Of a DNA stretch of 34,938 nt, positions 9,138 through 18,605 are shown one piece after another. How positions within the stretch are numbered: position 1 is the stretch's first letter; every line of letters starts with the position of its first letter. The position numbers and the translations under genes were made by a program. The notes under the pieces were generated by a model. That model did no database searches, was not told the DNA's origin, and worked only from the letters and a program-made list of their open reading frames with translations. The DNA comes from Burkholderiales bacterium (GTDB lineage Bacteria > Pseudomonadota > Gammaproteobacteria > Burkholderiales > Burkholderiaceae_C): contig JAPLPQ010000038.1 in assembly GCA_026400105.1 (NCBI GenBank), positions 1-34,938 on the forward strand. The letters are read 5' to 3'.

Positions 9138-11423
9138 CTACTGCAAGACCCCGTCTGGATCGAGGTTGGGTGCCAGGCCGGGCTGTTGGAATTCGTCGTA
9201 GACCCAATCCCCCTGCACCGAGCTGACCCCGGCCGGCGCTGGCAGCATGAGTGCTGGTTTGCCGGACAGTGCCACCCGCATGAAATCGATCCAGATCGGC
9301 AAGGCCACCGTGGCACCGAATTCGCGTCCGCCCAGCGATCGGGGCTCGTCGTAGCCCATCCAGGCGACCGCCGTGGTGTTGCCGCCATAGCCCGCGAACC
9401 AGCCGTCGACTGCCTCGCTGCTGGTGCCGGTCTTGCCGGCCAGATCCTGCCGGCCCAGTTGCCTCGTCGCCGCAGCGCCTGTGCCGGTGAGTGTCACCTC
9501 GCGCAGCAGGCTGGTAGTGATGAAGGCGTTGCGCGCCTCGAGCACCCGGTCGCTCTCCTGTGCGATCAGGGGTGGCTTGGTTTCGAACAGGAGCTTGCCC
9601 CGGATATCCACCACCTTCTGGATCAGATAGGGCCTGATCTGAAAGCCGCCGTTCGCCAGCACCGAATAGGCGCCGGCCATTTGCAGCGGCGTGACCGAAC
9701 CGGTGCCAAGCGCCAGCGTGTAGTTCTGGGGTTGCTTGTTCGCATCGAAGCCGAAGCGCGGCAGGAAAGCGTGCGCATGGGCCGGCGTGATGGCGCGCAA
9801 GAGCCGGACGGCCGCGACGTTCTTGGATTGGGCCAAGGCGCGCCGCAGACTGATCGGGCCTTCGTAGACGCCGTCATCGTTCTGCGGCGACCAGGGCGCC
9901 CCGCCGGTTTCGGCGGCCGTGAGCGTCAGCGGCGCATCGTTGACCAGGGTGGCTGGCGAAAAACCTTTCTCCAGCGCGGCGGAGTAGATGAAAGGTTTCA
10001 TGGCCGAGCCTGGCTGGCGCCAGGCCTGGGTCACATGGTTGAACGGGCTGGCGCTGAAGTCGAAGCCGCCGACCAGCGCGCGGTAGGCGCCCGTCTGGTG
10101 GTTCAGGGCCACGAAGGCCGCGCCCACATTGGGCAACTGGCTGATGCTCCATTGCCCTTTCGCACCCTGTTGGACGCGGATGACCGATCCCGGCTTGAGC
10201 TGGAGCGCCGGCTTGGCGTTGCGGGCCAGGGCAGCGGCGGCCCAGCGCCACCCGTCGGGCAGGATGTGGACGACAGTGCCGTCGGCCAGCATGGCTTGCA
10301 CCGACTGCGGCGTGATTGCCAGCACCACGGCCGACAGGAGCGGGCCGCTGGCCGGATGTTGCGCCAGCTTGGCCTCGATGGCCTTCGAGCGTTCCTCGCT
10401 GCCGCTGGGCAGCAGCAGGCTGTCCTCCGGGCCCCGGTAGCCGTGGCGTTGGTCGTAAGCCATCACGTTGCGGCGCAAGGCTGCATAGGCGGCCTCCTGC
10501 TCGGCGTTGACCAAGGTGGTCGTCACGCTGATGCCACGGGTGTAGGCCTCGTCCTTGAATTCCGCCACGATGGACTGGCGCACCATCTCCGCCGCGTACT
10601 GCGCATGCGGGCTGAAGGTCCGGCCTTCCAGTTGCACATGCAGGTCTTCCGCCATGGCCTGCCTGAGTTGTGCGTCGGTGATGTAGCCGAGTTCCCGCAT
10701 GCGCTTGAGGACCAGATGCTGGCGTGCCTGGGCCCGTCTGGGGTTGACCACGGGATTGATGGCCGATGGCGCCTGCGGCAGGCCCGCCAGCATCGCGGCC
10801 TGGCCCAGGCTCAGGTCCTTCAGGGGCTTGCCGAAGTAGACCCGTGCCGCGCTGCTGAAGCCATAGGCGCGCTGCCCCAGGTAGACCTGGTTCATGTAGA
10901 GTTCCAGGATCTGGTCCTTGCTCAGCGTTCGCTCGATCTTGTAGGCCAGCATCACCTCGGTGAGCTTGCGCGAGAACAGCTTGTCCTTGCTCAGGTAGAA
11001 GTCACGCGCGACCTGCATCGTGATGGTCGAGGCGCCCTGTTTGAGTCCGCCGCTGAGGTCGGTGATCACGGCGCGGGCCACACCCTTGAAGTCGACGCCC
11101 CCATGTTCGTAAAAGCGGGCATCCTCGATCGCCAGCAAGGCCTGCTTCTGCAGCAGCGGGATGTCCTTGATCGACACGAACTCGCGTCGCTCCTGGCCGA
11201 ACTCGCCGATCAGCACGCCGTCGCTCGTGTAGACGCGCAAGGGAATCTTGGGGCGATAGTCGACCAGCGCGTCCAGGTTGGGCAGCTCCATCGGGGTCGC
11301 CGACCAGGCGACGTGACAGCTGGTCAAGCCCAGCCACAAGCCGCCCAGCAGGGCGGCGCGATGCCAATAGCCGACCGTCGCAGTTGTGGGGCCATCCGGC
11401 CGCATCGCATTGAGCCCGTTCAT
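9138..11423 (-). CDS. mrcA: class A penicillin-binding protein (PBP1A-like)
   Basis: A bifunctional peptidoglycan glycosyltransferase/transpeptidase of 761 residues. The glycosyltransferase domain (about 60-240) has catalytic Glu100 in IEDARFYEHGGV, then GASTITMQVAR and the ERTLSKDQILELYMNQVYLG segment. The transpeptidase domain has the active Ser in SAMK (S473), SKN at 533-535 and KTGT at 664-667, so both activities should be intact. I place the start at ATG 11423; ATG 11405 is an alternative. Starting further upstream would run through the ArsR gene. The N-terminal hydrophobic segment (about 22-40) is short and contains LTSC, which fits a lipobox (Cys36). PBP1A proteins normally have a longer plain membrane anchor, so this is odd. 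The gene begins 26 bases after the arsR-like stop and is probably co-transcribed with it, suggesting an accessory rather than the main PBP1A. Confidence 0.92.
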   Translation of the reverse strand: MNGLNAMRPDGPTTATVGYWHRAALLGGLWLGLTSCHVAWSATPMELPNLDALVDYRPKIPLRVYTSDGVLIGEFGQERREFVSIKDIPLLQKQALLAIEDARFYEHGGVDFKGVARAVITDLSGGLKQGASTITMQVARDFYLSKDKLFSRKLTEVMLAYKIERTLSKDQILELYMNQVYLGQRAYGFSSAARVYFGKPLKDLSLGQAAMLAGLPQAPSAINPVVNPRRAQARQHLVLKRMRELGYITDAQLRQAMAEDLHVQLEGRTFSPHAQYAAEMVRQSIVAEFKDEAYTRGISVTTTLVNAEQEAAYAALRRNVMAYDQRHGYRGPEDSLLLPSGSEERSKAIEAKLAQHPASGPLLSAVVLAITPQSVQAMLADGTVVHILPDGWRWAAAALARNAKPALQLKPGSVIRVQQGAKGQWSISQLPNVGAAFVALNHQTGAYRALVGGFDFSASPFNHVTQAWRQPGSAMKPFIYSAALEKGFSPATLVNDAPLTLTAAETGGAPWSPQNDDGVYEGPISLRRALAQSKNVAAVRLLRAITPAHAHAFLPRFGFDANKQPQNYTLALGTGSVTPLQMAGAYSVLANGGFQIRPYLIQKVVDIRGKLLFETKPPLIAQESDRVLEARNAFITTSLLREVTLTGTGAAATRQLGRQDLAGKTGTSSEAVDGWFAGYGGNTTAVAWMGYDEPRSLGGREFGATVALPIWIDFMRVALSGKPALMLPAPAGVSSVQGDWVYDEFQQPGLAPNLDPDGVLQ

Positions 11424-11449
11424 TTTGCTTTCACTCGTCCCAGGTGGTT

Positions 11450-11857
11450 TCAATGCTGGGCCCCGGTGAAGGCGGCCCGGCTCGCCGCCGAGCGCTCGAG
11501 CTGGCGCGCAATGTTGCCGCAGACCAGGTCGCACAGGGCGTAGATGGTCGGATCGGCGATGCGGTAGAACACGCTGGTGCCGCGTCCCTCGCGCTTGACC
11601 AGGCCATGCTTGCTCATCATAGTCAGATGGCGCGAGATGTTGGCGGTCGTGAAGCCACACAGCTGAGCCAGTTCGCTCACATTGCGTTCGCCACTGCGCA
11701 GCAGATTGAGGATCTGCAGCCTGGTCGGCTCGGCCAGCACCTGGAAATAGGCGGCGATTTCCTCCATCGCCTCGATCGGCATATGTTCCATCGCCGGGTA
11801 GTCCTGGGACATGACGGGGCCGGCATCGGTCGGCCGTGAAATTTCTTGGCTTGGCAT
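11450..11857 (-). CDS. ArsR-family winged-helix regulator
   Basis: A 135-residue ArsR/SmtB-type dimeric repressor. The core runs from about residue 32 to 120: FQVLAEPTRLQILNLL, then NVSELAQLCGFTTANISRHLTMMSKHGLV (recognition helix region) and the wing GRGTSVFYRIAD. The arsenic site of ArsR (ELCVCDL) is not present; the corresponding segment reads ELAQLCG with one Cys (C67). Two more Cys, C109 and C113, lie in the last helix. A pair of separated Cys, one in the DNA-binding core and one in the last helix, recalls persulfide-sensing members such as BigR and SqrR, although the core Cys is not at the same place. The divergent operon contains an SQR remnant, which supports sulfur sensing. The start at 11857 leaves almost no leader; ATG 11812, 11791 or 11782 could be the real start. 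Confidence 0.88.
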   Translation of the reverse strand: MPSQEISRPTDAGPVMSQDYPAMEHMPIEAMEEIAAYFQVLAEPTRLQILNLLRSGERNVSELAQLCGFTTANISRHLTMMSKHGLVKREGRGTSVFYRIADPTIYALCDLVCGNIARQLERSAASRAAFTGAQH

Positions 11858-11863
11858 GTTTTT

Positions 11864-11893
11864 ATTGTAACATTACGTCATTAATCAATCAGT
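11864..11893 (-). promoter_or_regulatory. candidate promoter for the ArsR-family gene
   Basis: Reading leftward, CTGATT (11892-11887) and TACAAT (11869-11864, five of six matches to the -10 consensus) are 17 bases apart. Transcription would start almost at ATG 11857, so either the message is leaderless or a downstream ATG is used. The -35 match is poor (three or four of six). Confidence 0.35.
11867..11876. promoter_or_regulatory. candidate operator in the arsR/efflux divergent region
   Basis: GTAA-CA-TTAC is a short inverted repeat in the middle of a 75-base AT-rich divergent region, a sharp contrast with the surrounding DNA of about 70% GC. It overlaps the candidate -10 of the ArsR-family gene, a common place for autorepression. 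TTAATCAATCAGTTAA just to its right is a second, imperfect inverted repeat. Which one binds the regulator cannot be told by eye. Confidence 0.35.
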
Positions 11894-11932
11894 TAAATAA
11901 GCAACAAGCTTCATGGGCATGAGGAACGCAAG

Positions 11933-13039
11933 ATGAAATGCTTACATCGGATGAGCCTGGTAGCGCTGGCGGCCCTGTCCATGGTCGGCGCGGCATCGGC
12001 CGTCGAGGGCGGGGCGCTGGCCACGGTGGAGCTGCGCAGCGCGGCGGGCCAGTCGAACCAGACCAGCCTGGACGGCGTGGTCGAAGCGGTGCGCCAGACC
12101 CGGCTGTCGACCCAGGTCGCCGGCGCCATCGTGGCGCTGCAGGTCAAGGCGGGCGACCGGGTCAGGGCCGGCCAGGAGTTGCTGCGCATCGACGCGCGCG
12201 CGGCCCAGCAGGGCGTGGCGGCCAGCGCGTCCCAGGTCGAGGCGGCGCAGGCCCAGCTCAAGGTGGCCGCCAGCGAGCTGGCGCGGCAGAGGCAGCTGCA
12301 CCAGAAGCAGTACATCAGCCAGGCCGCGCTCGAGCGCAGCCAGGCCCAGTGGGAGGCGGCCCAGGCCCAGGTCAACGCGCTGCAGGCGCAGACCCGGGTC
12401 GCGCAGGCGCAATCGGGCTTCTTCCTGCTCAAGGCGCCTTATGCCGGCATCGTGAGCGAGGTCGCCGTCACGCTGGGCGACATGGCGCTGCCGGGCCGTC
12501 CGCTGCTGACCTTGCATGATCCGTCCGCGCTGCGCGTGACGGCGGCGGTGCCGCAGGCGCTGCTGGGCGGCTTGAGCGCCAGGCTGGACCAGGTGCGCTA
12601 CGAGATCAACGGGATGGCCGGGTCGGCCGCGCGCCTGCAGCCGGCAGCGGTCGAGCTGTTGCCCACGGTCGATGCGGCCAGCCACACCGCGCAGATCCGG
12701 CTCGCCTTGCCGCCCGCCGGTGCAGCTGGCGCAGCGGGTGCCACTGCCGTGGTTGGCCCGGCCAGCACGGCCGTCATGCCGGGGCTGTTCGCCCGCGTCT
12801 GGCTGCCGGCTGGTGGCGGCGCCAAGGCCGGGCCGCAGCGCCTGTTCCTGCCTGCCAGCGCCATCCTGCGCCGCGCCGAGCTGACCGGTGCCTATGTGGT
12901 CGATGCGCAGGGCAAGCCCAGCTTGCGCCAGGTTCGGCTGGGCCGGGTCGCGGCTGACGAGGTCGAGGTCCTGACCGGCCTGCGTCCGGGTGACAAGGTC
13001 GCCGCCGATCCGCAGGCTGCCGCTGCGGTCGCACGCTGA
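11933..13039 (+). CDS. RND efflux periplasmic adaptor (membrane fusion protein)
   Basis: A 368-residue HlyD/AcrA-type adaptor that would bridge the RND pump encoded next and the TolC-like channel two genes further on. A Sec signal peptide is visible (hydrophobic segment 8-20, cleavage after ASA at about residue 23). Then come the lipoyl half-motifs (VAGAIVALQVKAGDRVRAGQELLRID), an Ala/Gln-rich coiled-coil hairpin (about residues 85-155, LERSQAQWEAAQAQVNALQAQ), the second lipoyl half (APYAGIVSEVAVTLGD) and beta-barrel domains. An AGGAA ribosome binding site precedes ATG 11933. It is the first gene of the rightward operon, 75 bases from the divergent ArsR-family gene, and is likely to be under its control. 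There is no Cys lipobox, so it is probably not lipid-anchored. Substrate is unknown. Confidence 0.92.
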   Translation: MKCLHRMSLVALAALSMVGAASAVEGGALATVELRSAAGQSNQTSLDGVVEAVRQTRLSTQVAGAIVALQVKAGDRVRAGQELLRIDARAAQQGVAASASQVEAAQAQLKVAASELARQRQLHQKQYISQAALERSQAQWEAAQAQVNALQAQTRVAQAQSGFFLLKAPYAGIVSEVAVTLGDMALPGRPLLTLHDPSALRVTAAVPQALLGGLSARLDQVRYEINGMAGSAARLQPAAVELLPTVDAASHTAQIRLALPPAGAAGAAGATAVVGPASTAVMPGLFARVWLPAGGGAKAGPQRLFLPASAILRRAELTGAYVVDAQGKPSLRQVRLGRVAADEVEVLTGLRPGDKVAADPQAAAAVAR

Positions 13040-13050
13040 AGGAAAGCCGA

Positions 13051-16000
13051 ATGAGTCCGATCAAGTCCCTGGGCCCTTCGGGCCGGATCGCCGCGCTGTT
13101 CCAGCGCGCGCAGATCACCCCGCTGCTGGCGCTGGTCGCGCTGCTGCTGGGCCTCTTTGCCGTGCTGGTGACGCCGCGCGAGGAAGAGCCGCAGATCAAC
13201 GTCACCATGGCCAATGTGCTGGTGCCGTTTCCTGGTGCCTCGGTGCGCGAGGTCGAGCAGATGGTCGCGATTCCGGCCGAGCAGGTGTTGTCGCGCATCG
13301 CCGGCATCGAGCATGTGATGTCGGTATCCCGCCCCGGGCTGGCGGTGCTGACCGTGCAGTTCAAGGTCGGCGTGCCGCGCACGGAGGCGCTGGTGCGCCT
13401 GCACGACACGCTGCGCGACCACAGCGACTGGCTGCCGCCGGGGCTGGGCGTGCTGGAGCCGCTGGTCAAGCCCAAGGGCATCGACGATGTGCCGATCGTC
13501 ACGCTGACCTTGTTCAGCCGCGAGTTGGACACCGGCGCCTACGAGCTCGAGCGCGTCGCGCACAGCATCGAGGCCGATCTCAAGCGCGTGCCGGGCACCC
13601 AGGACGTGACCACGCTGGGCGGCCCCGGTCGCGCGGTGCGGGTGCAGATCGATCCGGGCCGCATGGCGGGTTCGGGCGTGACGGTGCAGGACCTGCGCCA
13701 GAGCCTGCAGTCGGCCAACATGGGCCTGCCGCTGGGCGAGCTGCTGGCCGGCAACCGCAGCGTCAGCCTCGAGGCCGGCCCCTGGCTGTCGAGCGCCGAC
13801 GAGGTCGCCGAGCTGATGGTCGGCGTGCGCGCCGGCAAGCCGGTGTTCCTGCGCGATGTGGCCGAGGTCAGCGAAGGCCCGCTGCCGCCGGCGCGCCATG
13901 TCTGGCATGGACTGAGCCAGCGCCAGGGCGGCGGCGAATACCCGGCCGTGACGCTGGCCATCACCAAGAAGCCGGGCGAGAACGCGATCGACGTCGCCAA
14001 CGCCGTCATGCAGCGCGTCGAGCAGCTGCGCGGCAGCGTGATCCCGGCCGCAGTCGAGGTCGCCGAGACCCGCAACTACGGCACGACAGCCAACGACAAG
14101 GCGCAGAAGCTGATCCAGAAGCTGCTGTTCGCGACCGCCTCGGTGGTGGCGCTGGTCTTCATCGCGCTGGGCCGGCGCGAGGCGGCCATCGTCGGCACCG
14201 CGGTGATCCTGACCCTGACCGTGACCCTGTTTGCCTCCTGGGCCTGGGGTTTCACGCTGAACCGGGTCTCGCTGTTCGCGCTGATCTTCTCGATCGGCAT
14301 CCTGGTCGATGACGCGATCGTGGTGGTCGAGAACATCCATCGCCACCAGCAGCTCGATCCCGGCAAGACCCTGGTCGAGATCATCCCGGGCGCGGTCGAC
14401 GAGGTCGGCGGCCCGACCATCCTGGCCACCTTGACCGTGATCGCGGCGCTGCTGCCGATGGCCTTTGTCTCGGGCCTGATGGGCCCCTACATGAGCCCGA
14501 TCCCGATCAATGCCAGCCTGGGCATGCTGCTGTCGCTGGCGATCGCCTTCGTCGTCACGCCTTGGCTGGCCCGGCTCTGGATGAAGGCCAGCCACGGCGG
14601 CGACCATGCGGCCCCGACCGGGCTGGCGGCCCGGATCGGTCCGCTGTTCGAGCGCGTGTTCGAGCCGCTACTGCACAGCGACCGGGGCCCGCGCAACCGC
14701 AAGCTGCTGGGCCTGGGCATTGCCGGCCTGATCGCGCTGTCGGTGCTGCTGCCGGTGCTCGGCCTGGTCCAGCTCAAGATGCTGCCGTTCGACAACAAGT
14801 CCGAGTTCCAGGTCGTAGTCGACATGCCGGCCAGCACGCCGCTCGAGGACACCGCGGCCGTGCTGCGCGAGCTCGGCGCTTATCTGGCGACCGTGCCCGA
14901 GGTCACCGACTACCAGGCCTATGCCGGCACCGCCGCGCCGATCAACTTCAACGGCCTGGTGCGCCAGTATTACCTGCGCGCCGGCGGCGAGGTCGGCGAC
15001 CTGCAGGTGAACCTGGTCGGCAAGCATGAGCGCCAGCAGCAGAGCCACGCGATCGCGACCCGGCTGCGCCCCGTGCTGCAGGCTATCGGCCGGCGCTTTG
15101 GCGCCAACGTCAAGCTGGTCGAGGTGCCGCCGGGTCCGCCGGTGCTGTCGCCGATCGTGGCCGAAATCTACGGCCCCGATGCCGAGGGCCGGCGCCAGGT
15201 CGCCAAGCAGGTGCGCGCGGTGTTCGAGCAGACCGCCAACGTGGTCGATGTCGACGACAGCAGCATTGCCGACGCGCCGCGCCAGCTGCTGCTGGTGGAC
15301 CGAAGCAAGGCCGCGCTGCTGGGCGTGCCGCAGGCGGCGATCGTCAGCACGCTGCGTGCCGGCCTGGCCGGCGAGGCAGCGACCTACCTGCACGACGGCA
15401 GCAAATACCCGCTGCCGGCGCTGATCCAGCTGCCGCCCGAGCGCCACGGCGAGCTCGACGCGCTGCTGCAGTTGACCGTGCGCGGCAGCGCCGGCCAGCT
15501 GGTGCCGATCCGCGAGCTGGTCACGCTCAGCGACACCTTGCGCGAGCAGCCCGTGATCCACAAGGACCTGCTGCCGGTCAACTTCGTGACCGCCGACATG
15601 GCCGGCCGGATCGACAGCCCGCTCTACGGCATGTTCCAGATGCGCGCGCAGATCGCCGACATCAAGCCCCCGGCTGGCGGCAAGCTCGAGGAGTATTTCA
15701 TCCACCAGCCGGCGGATGCCTGGCGCGGCTACGCGCTCAAGTGGGACGGCGAGTGGCAGATCACCTATGAGACCTTCCGCGACATGGGCGCGGCCTACGG
15801 CGTCGGCCTGATCCTGATCTACCTGCTGGTGGTGGCGCAGTTCGGCAGCTACCTGACGCCGCTGATCATCATGGCGCCGATTCCGCTGACCCTGATCGGC
15901 GTGATGCCGGGCCATGCGCTGCTGGGTGCCCAGTACACCGCGACCAGCATGATCGGCATGATCGCGCTGGCCGGCATCATCGTGCGCAACTCGATCCTGC

Positions 16001-16299
16001 TGGTGGACTTCATCGAGCTCCAGCTCAAGGCGGGCGTGCCCTTCCGGCAAGCGATCGTGCATTCGGCCGTCACGCGCGCGCAGCCCATCATGCTGACCGG
16101 CCTGGCCGCGATGCTGGGCGCCTTCTTCATCCTCGACGATCCGATCTTTAACGGGCTGGCGATCTCGCTGATCTTCGGCATCCTGGTCTCGACCCTGCTG
16201 ACCCTGGTCGTGATCCCGACCCTGTACTACGCGGCCTACCGCAAGCAGCATCCGGAGCAGCCCTTGCCGCAGCCAGCTGGCCCCGAATCGGCGGCCTGA
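13051..16299 (+). CDS. RND efflux pump inner-membrane subunit (AcrB-type)
   Basis: A 1082-residue proton-driven resistance-nodulation-division transporter, full length for the AcrB superfamily. It starts 11 bases after the adaptor with a GGAAAG site. The family layout is clear: TM1 near residue 25, a large periplasmic loop (TPREEEPQINVTMANVLVPFPGAS), TM2-TM6 from about 360 to 510, second periplasmic loop, then TM8-TM12. The proton-relay Asp pair is D420-D421 in FSIGILVDDAIVVVENIHRH. The HAE-1 drug pumps usually have YP at the PFPGAS position and a shorter N-terminus; this protein belongs to the less studied branch with the EEEPQI motif, where substrates are mostly unknown. I see no Met triad typical of CusA copper pumps, though I cannot exclude metal export. 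The neighbours suggest an efflux role connected with sulfur stress. Confidence 0.93.
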   Translation: MSPIKSLGPSGRIAALFQRAQITPLLALVALLLGLFAVLVTPREEEPQINVTMANVLVPFPGASVREVEQMVAIPAEQVLSRIAGIEHVMSVSRPGLAVLTVQFKVGVPRTEALVRLHDTLRDHSDWLPPGLGVLEPLVKPKGIDDVPIVTLTLFSRELDTGAYELERVAHSIEADLKRVPGTQDVTTLGGPGRAVRVQIDPGRMAGSGVTVQDLRQSLQSANMGLPLGELLAGNRSVSLEAGPWLSSADEVAELMVGVRAGKPVFLRDVAEVSEGPLPPARHVWHGLSQRQGGGEYPAVTLAITKKPGENAIDVANAVMQRVEQLRGSVIPAAVEVAETRNYGTTANDKAQKLIQKLLFATASVVALVFIALGRREAAIVGTAVILTLTVTLFASWAWGFTLNRVSLFALIFSIGILVDDAIVVVENIHRHQQLDPGKTLVEIIPGAVDEVGGPTILATLTVIAALLPMAFVSGLMGPYMSPIPINASLGMLLSLAIAFVVTPWLARLWMKASHGGDHAAPTGLAARIGPLFERVFEPLLHSDRGPRNRKLLGLGIAGLIALSVLLPVLGLVQLKMLPFDNKSEFQVVVDMPASTPLEDTAAVLRELGAYLATVPEVTDYQAYAGTAAPINFNGLVRQYYLRAGGEVGDLQVNLVGKHERQQQSHAIATRLRPVLQAIGRRFGANVKLVEVPPGPPVLSPIVAEIYGPDAEGRRQVAKQVRAVFEQTANVVDVDDSSIADAPRQLLLVDRSKAALLGVPQAAIVSTLRAGLAGEAATYLHDGSKYPLPALIQLPPERHGELDALLQLTVRGSAGQLVPIRELVTLSDTLREQPVIHKDLLPVNFVTADMAGRIDSPLYGMFQMRAQIADIKPPAGGKLEEYFIHQPADAWRGYALKWDGEWQITYETFRDMGAAYGVGLILIYLLVVAQFGSYLTPLIIMAPIPLTLIGVMPGHALLGAQYTATSMIGMIALAGIIVRNSILLVDFIELQLKAGVPFRQAIVHSAVTRAQPIMLTGLAAMLGAFFILDDPIFNGLAISLIFGILVSTLLTLVVIPTLYYAAYRKQHPEQPLPQPAGPESAA

Positions 16300-16338
16300 A
16301 TCCTTCCCACTCATTCGCAATCCAAGGAGCAACTCATC

Positions 16339-16548
16339 ATGACCACCTGGCAAATCGTTCGCGTCGTCGCCGGCGCCTTCATCCTGCTGTCCCTTGCCTT
16401 GGGCATTCCGGACAGCCCGGTCTTCGTCAGCCAGTGGTGGCTGGCCTTCACCGCCTTCGTCGGCGCCAACCTGCTGCAAAGCGGCCTGACGAAATGGTGT
16501 CTGATGGAAACCCTGCTGCGCAAGCTCGGCTTCAAGCCCGGCTGCTGA
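16339..16548 (+). CDS. small DUF2892 membrane protein (YgaP transmembrane domain-like)
   Basis: A 69-residue protein with two hydrophobic helices (about 5-24 and 30-49) and the conserved tail GLTKWCLMETLLRKLG. This is the DUF2892 family, the same module that forms the membrane part of the rhodanese YgaP. YgaP binds sulfide-derived species and thiocyanate, and DUF2892 proteins often stand beside SQR, rhodanese and persulfide dioxygenase genes. An AGGAGC ribosome binding site precedes ATG 16339. It sits between the RND pump and the outer-membrane channel, 39 bases after the former and 39 before the latter. A role in passing or sensing sulfur species at the inner membrane is inference; the conserved Cys in the KWC motif is the only candidate reactive residue besides the C-terminal Cys. 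Confidence 0.85.
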   Translation: MTTWQIVRVVAGAFILLSLALGIPDSPVFVSQWWLAFTAFVGANLLQSGLTKWCLMETLLRKLGFKPGC

Positions 16549-16587
16549 GCGCTCATCTCACCCCGCACGGATTGACGGAGCGCAAGC

Positions 16588-17970
16588 ATGAGACACAGCC
16601 CTTTGATCGCCGGCGCGCTGCTCGCGCTTTTCTGCGGCATGGCCCCCGGCGTCGCTGCTGCTACCGACCTGCTGCAGGTCTGGCAGGCCGCGCGCCAGCA
16701 TGACCCGCAGGGCCAGGTCGTCGAGGCCGCTCGTGCCGCCGGTGCCGCCCGGCGCGAGCAGGCCGCCGCGCTCTGGCGGCCGACCCTGGGTCTGAGCGCC
16801 AGTGCCGGCTATTCGAGCGCCGACAGCCGGATGGACGGCGCGCAGTTCGCCGCCCCAGGCTTTGGCAATTCGACCGGCGTGTCGTTTGGCACCTCGGTCG
16901 AGGGTGGCACGGCCACGCGCTGGAGCCTGGGCGCGCGCCAGCCGCTCTACAGCCCCGAGCGCCGGGCCCAGCAGCGCCAGTTGTCGCTGGCGGCCGACGC
17001 CGCCGATCTCGAGTGGCAGGCCGCGCAGCAGGACTGGATGCTGCTGACCGCGCAGCGCTATTTCGAGCTGCTGCTGGCCGAACGCCGGCTAGCGCTGCTG
17101 CAACAGCAGCAACTGGCGGTTGACAAGGCCTACACCGAGGCCCAGGACCGCTACGCGCTGGGCGACCAGCCGATCACCGACAGCCACGAGGCGGCCGCGC
17201 GTGCGAGCGGCCTGCAGGCTCAGGTGCTGGCGGCGGCCAACGAGCTCGAAATCGCGCGCCAGGCGCTGCAAGACAGCACCGGGCTGGCCGCCGAGGGCCT
17301 GCAGCTGCAAGCGCCCTCCGGCCAGCTGGCAGATGGCCAGCTCGCGGCTCTCGATTCATGGCTGGCGCTGGCGCAGCAGCACAACCCGCTGCTGCGGCTG
17401 CAACAGGCCCAGGCCGAGGTCGCCGCGGCCGAGGTGCGCAAGCACAGCCTGGCCGGTTCGGCCACGCTCGACCTGGTGGCGCAGGCTTCGCGCGAGCGCC
17501 TGGGCGGCTCGGGCGACTACGGCCAAGCCAGCAACAGCCAGAGTCAGCAGATGGTCGGCCTCGCGCTGAATCTGCCGCTCTACACCGGCGGCTGGCGCAG
17601 TGCCAAGCTGGCCGAGGCGCTGAGCCTGGAGCAAAAAGCCCAGGCCGAGCTCGAGCGCGCCCGGCTGCAGCTGGCGCAGCAGACGCGCAGCAGCTGGCTG
17701 GCGCTCCACAGCGGCCAGGCCAGGCTGGCGGCGCTCGAGCAGGCGCTGGTCGCCAGCCGCGCGCGGCTCGACGCGACCCGTCTCGGTCGCCAGGTCGGCG
17801 ACCGCACCACACTCGACCTGCTCAATGCCGACAACGACGCGGCGGCGGCCGAGCTCGCGCTGTTGCAGGCGCGCACCGAGCTGCTGCTGCATCGGCTGCG
17901 CCTGGACGCGCTCGCGGGACAACTGGATTTGCCGGAGCTGCAGGCGGTCAACGCCAAGCTGCAGCCCTGA
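16588..17970 (+). CDS. TolC-family outer-membrane efflux channel
   Basis: A 460-residue TolC-type protein with a clear Sec signal peptide (hydrophobic stretch 6-20, cleavage near AAA at about 25). Two repeated OEP domains follow, each with long Ala/Gln/Leu-rich alpha-barrel helices (EQAAALWRPTLGLSASAGY in the first; TRLGRQVGDRTTLDLLNADND in the second). The last is the canonical C-terminal TolC motif. TolC channels form trimers in the outer membrane and join an adaptor and an inner-membrane pump. Here two adaptors are in the same operon, so one channel may serve both the RND pump and the ABC exporter, as TolC does in enteric bacteria. A GGAG site precedes ATG 16588. No lipobox is seen, unlike OprM/NodT members. 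Confidence 0.92.
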   Translation: MRHSPLIAGALLALFCGMAPGVAAATDLLQVWQAARQHDPQGQVVEAARAAGAARREQAAALWRPTLGLSASAGYSSADSRMDGAQFAAPGFGNSTGVSFGTSVEGGTATRWSLGARQPLYSPERRAQQRQLSLAADAADLEWQAAQQDWMLLTAQRYFELLLAERRLALLQQQQLAVDKAYTEAQDRYALGDQPITDSHEAAARASGLQAQVLAAANELEIARQALQDSTGLAAEGLQLQAPSGQLADGQLAALDSWLALAQQHNPLLRLQQAQAEVAAAEVRKHSLAGSATLDLVAQASRERLGGSGDYGQASNSQSQQMVGLALNLPLYTGGWRSAKLAEALSLEQKAQAELERARLQLAQQTRSSWLALHSGQARLAALEQALVASRARLDATRLGRQVGDRTTLDLLNADNDAAAAELALLQARTELLLHRLRLDALAGQLDLPELQAVNAKLQP

Positions 17971-18552
<582 letters not shown>

Positions 18553-18605
18553 ACCCTTGAAAGTGATGACCCGATGAGCGAATCCATGCCTGGCAGGGTC
18601 TTGCG

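Noticed and set aside
9186..11543. 785-codon open frame on the plus strand opposite the penicillin-binding protein
   Set aside because: It is the complement shadow of a gene with all catalytic motifs; its product is rich in Arg, His, Gly and Gln without any family pattern.
14668..16479. 603-codon open frame on the minus strand opposite the RND pump
   Set aside because: Low-complexity His/Gln/Asp/Arg composition, no start signal, and complete overlap with a well-supported transporter gene.
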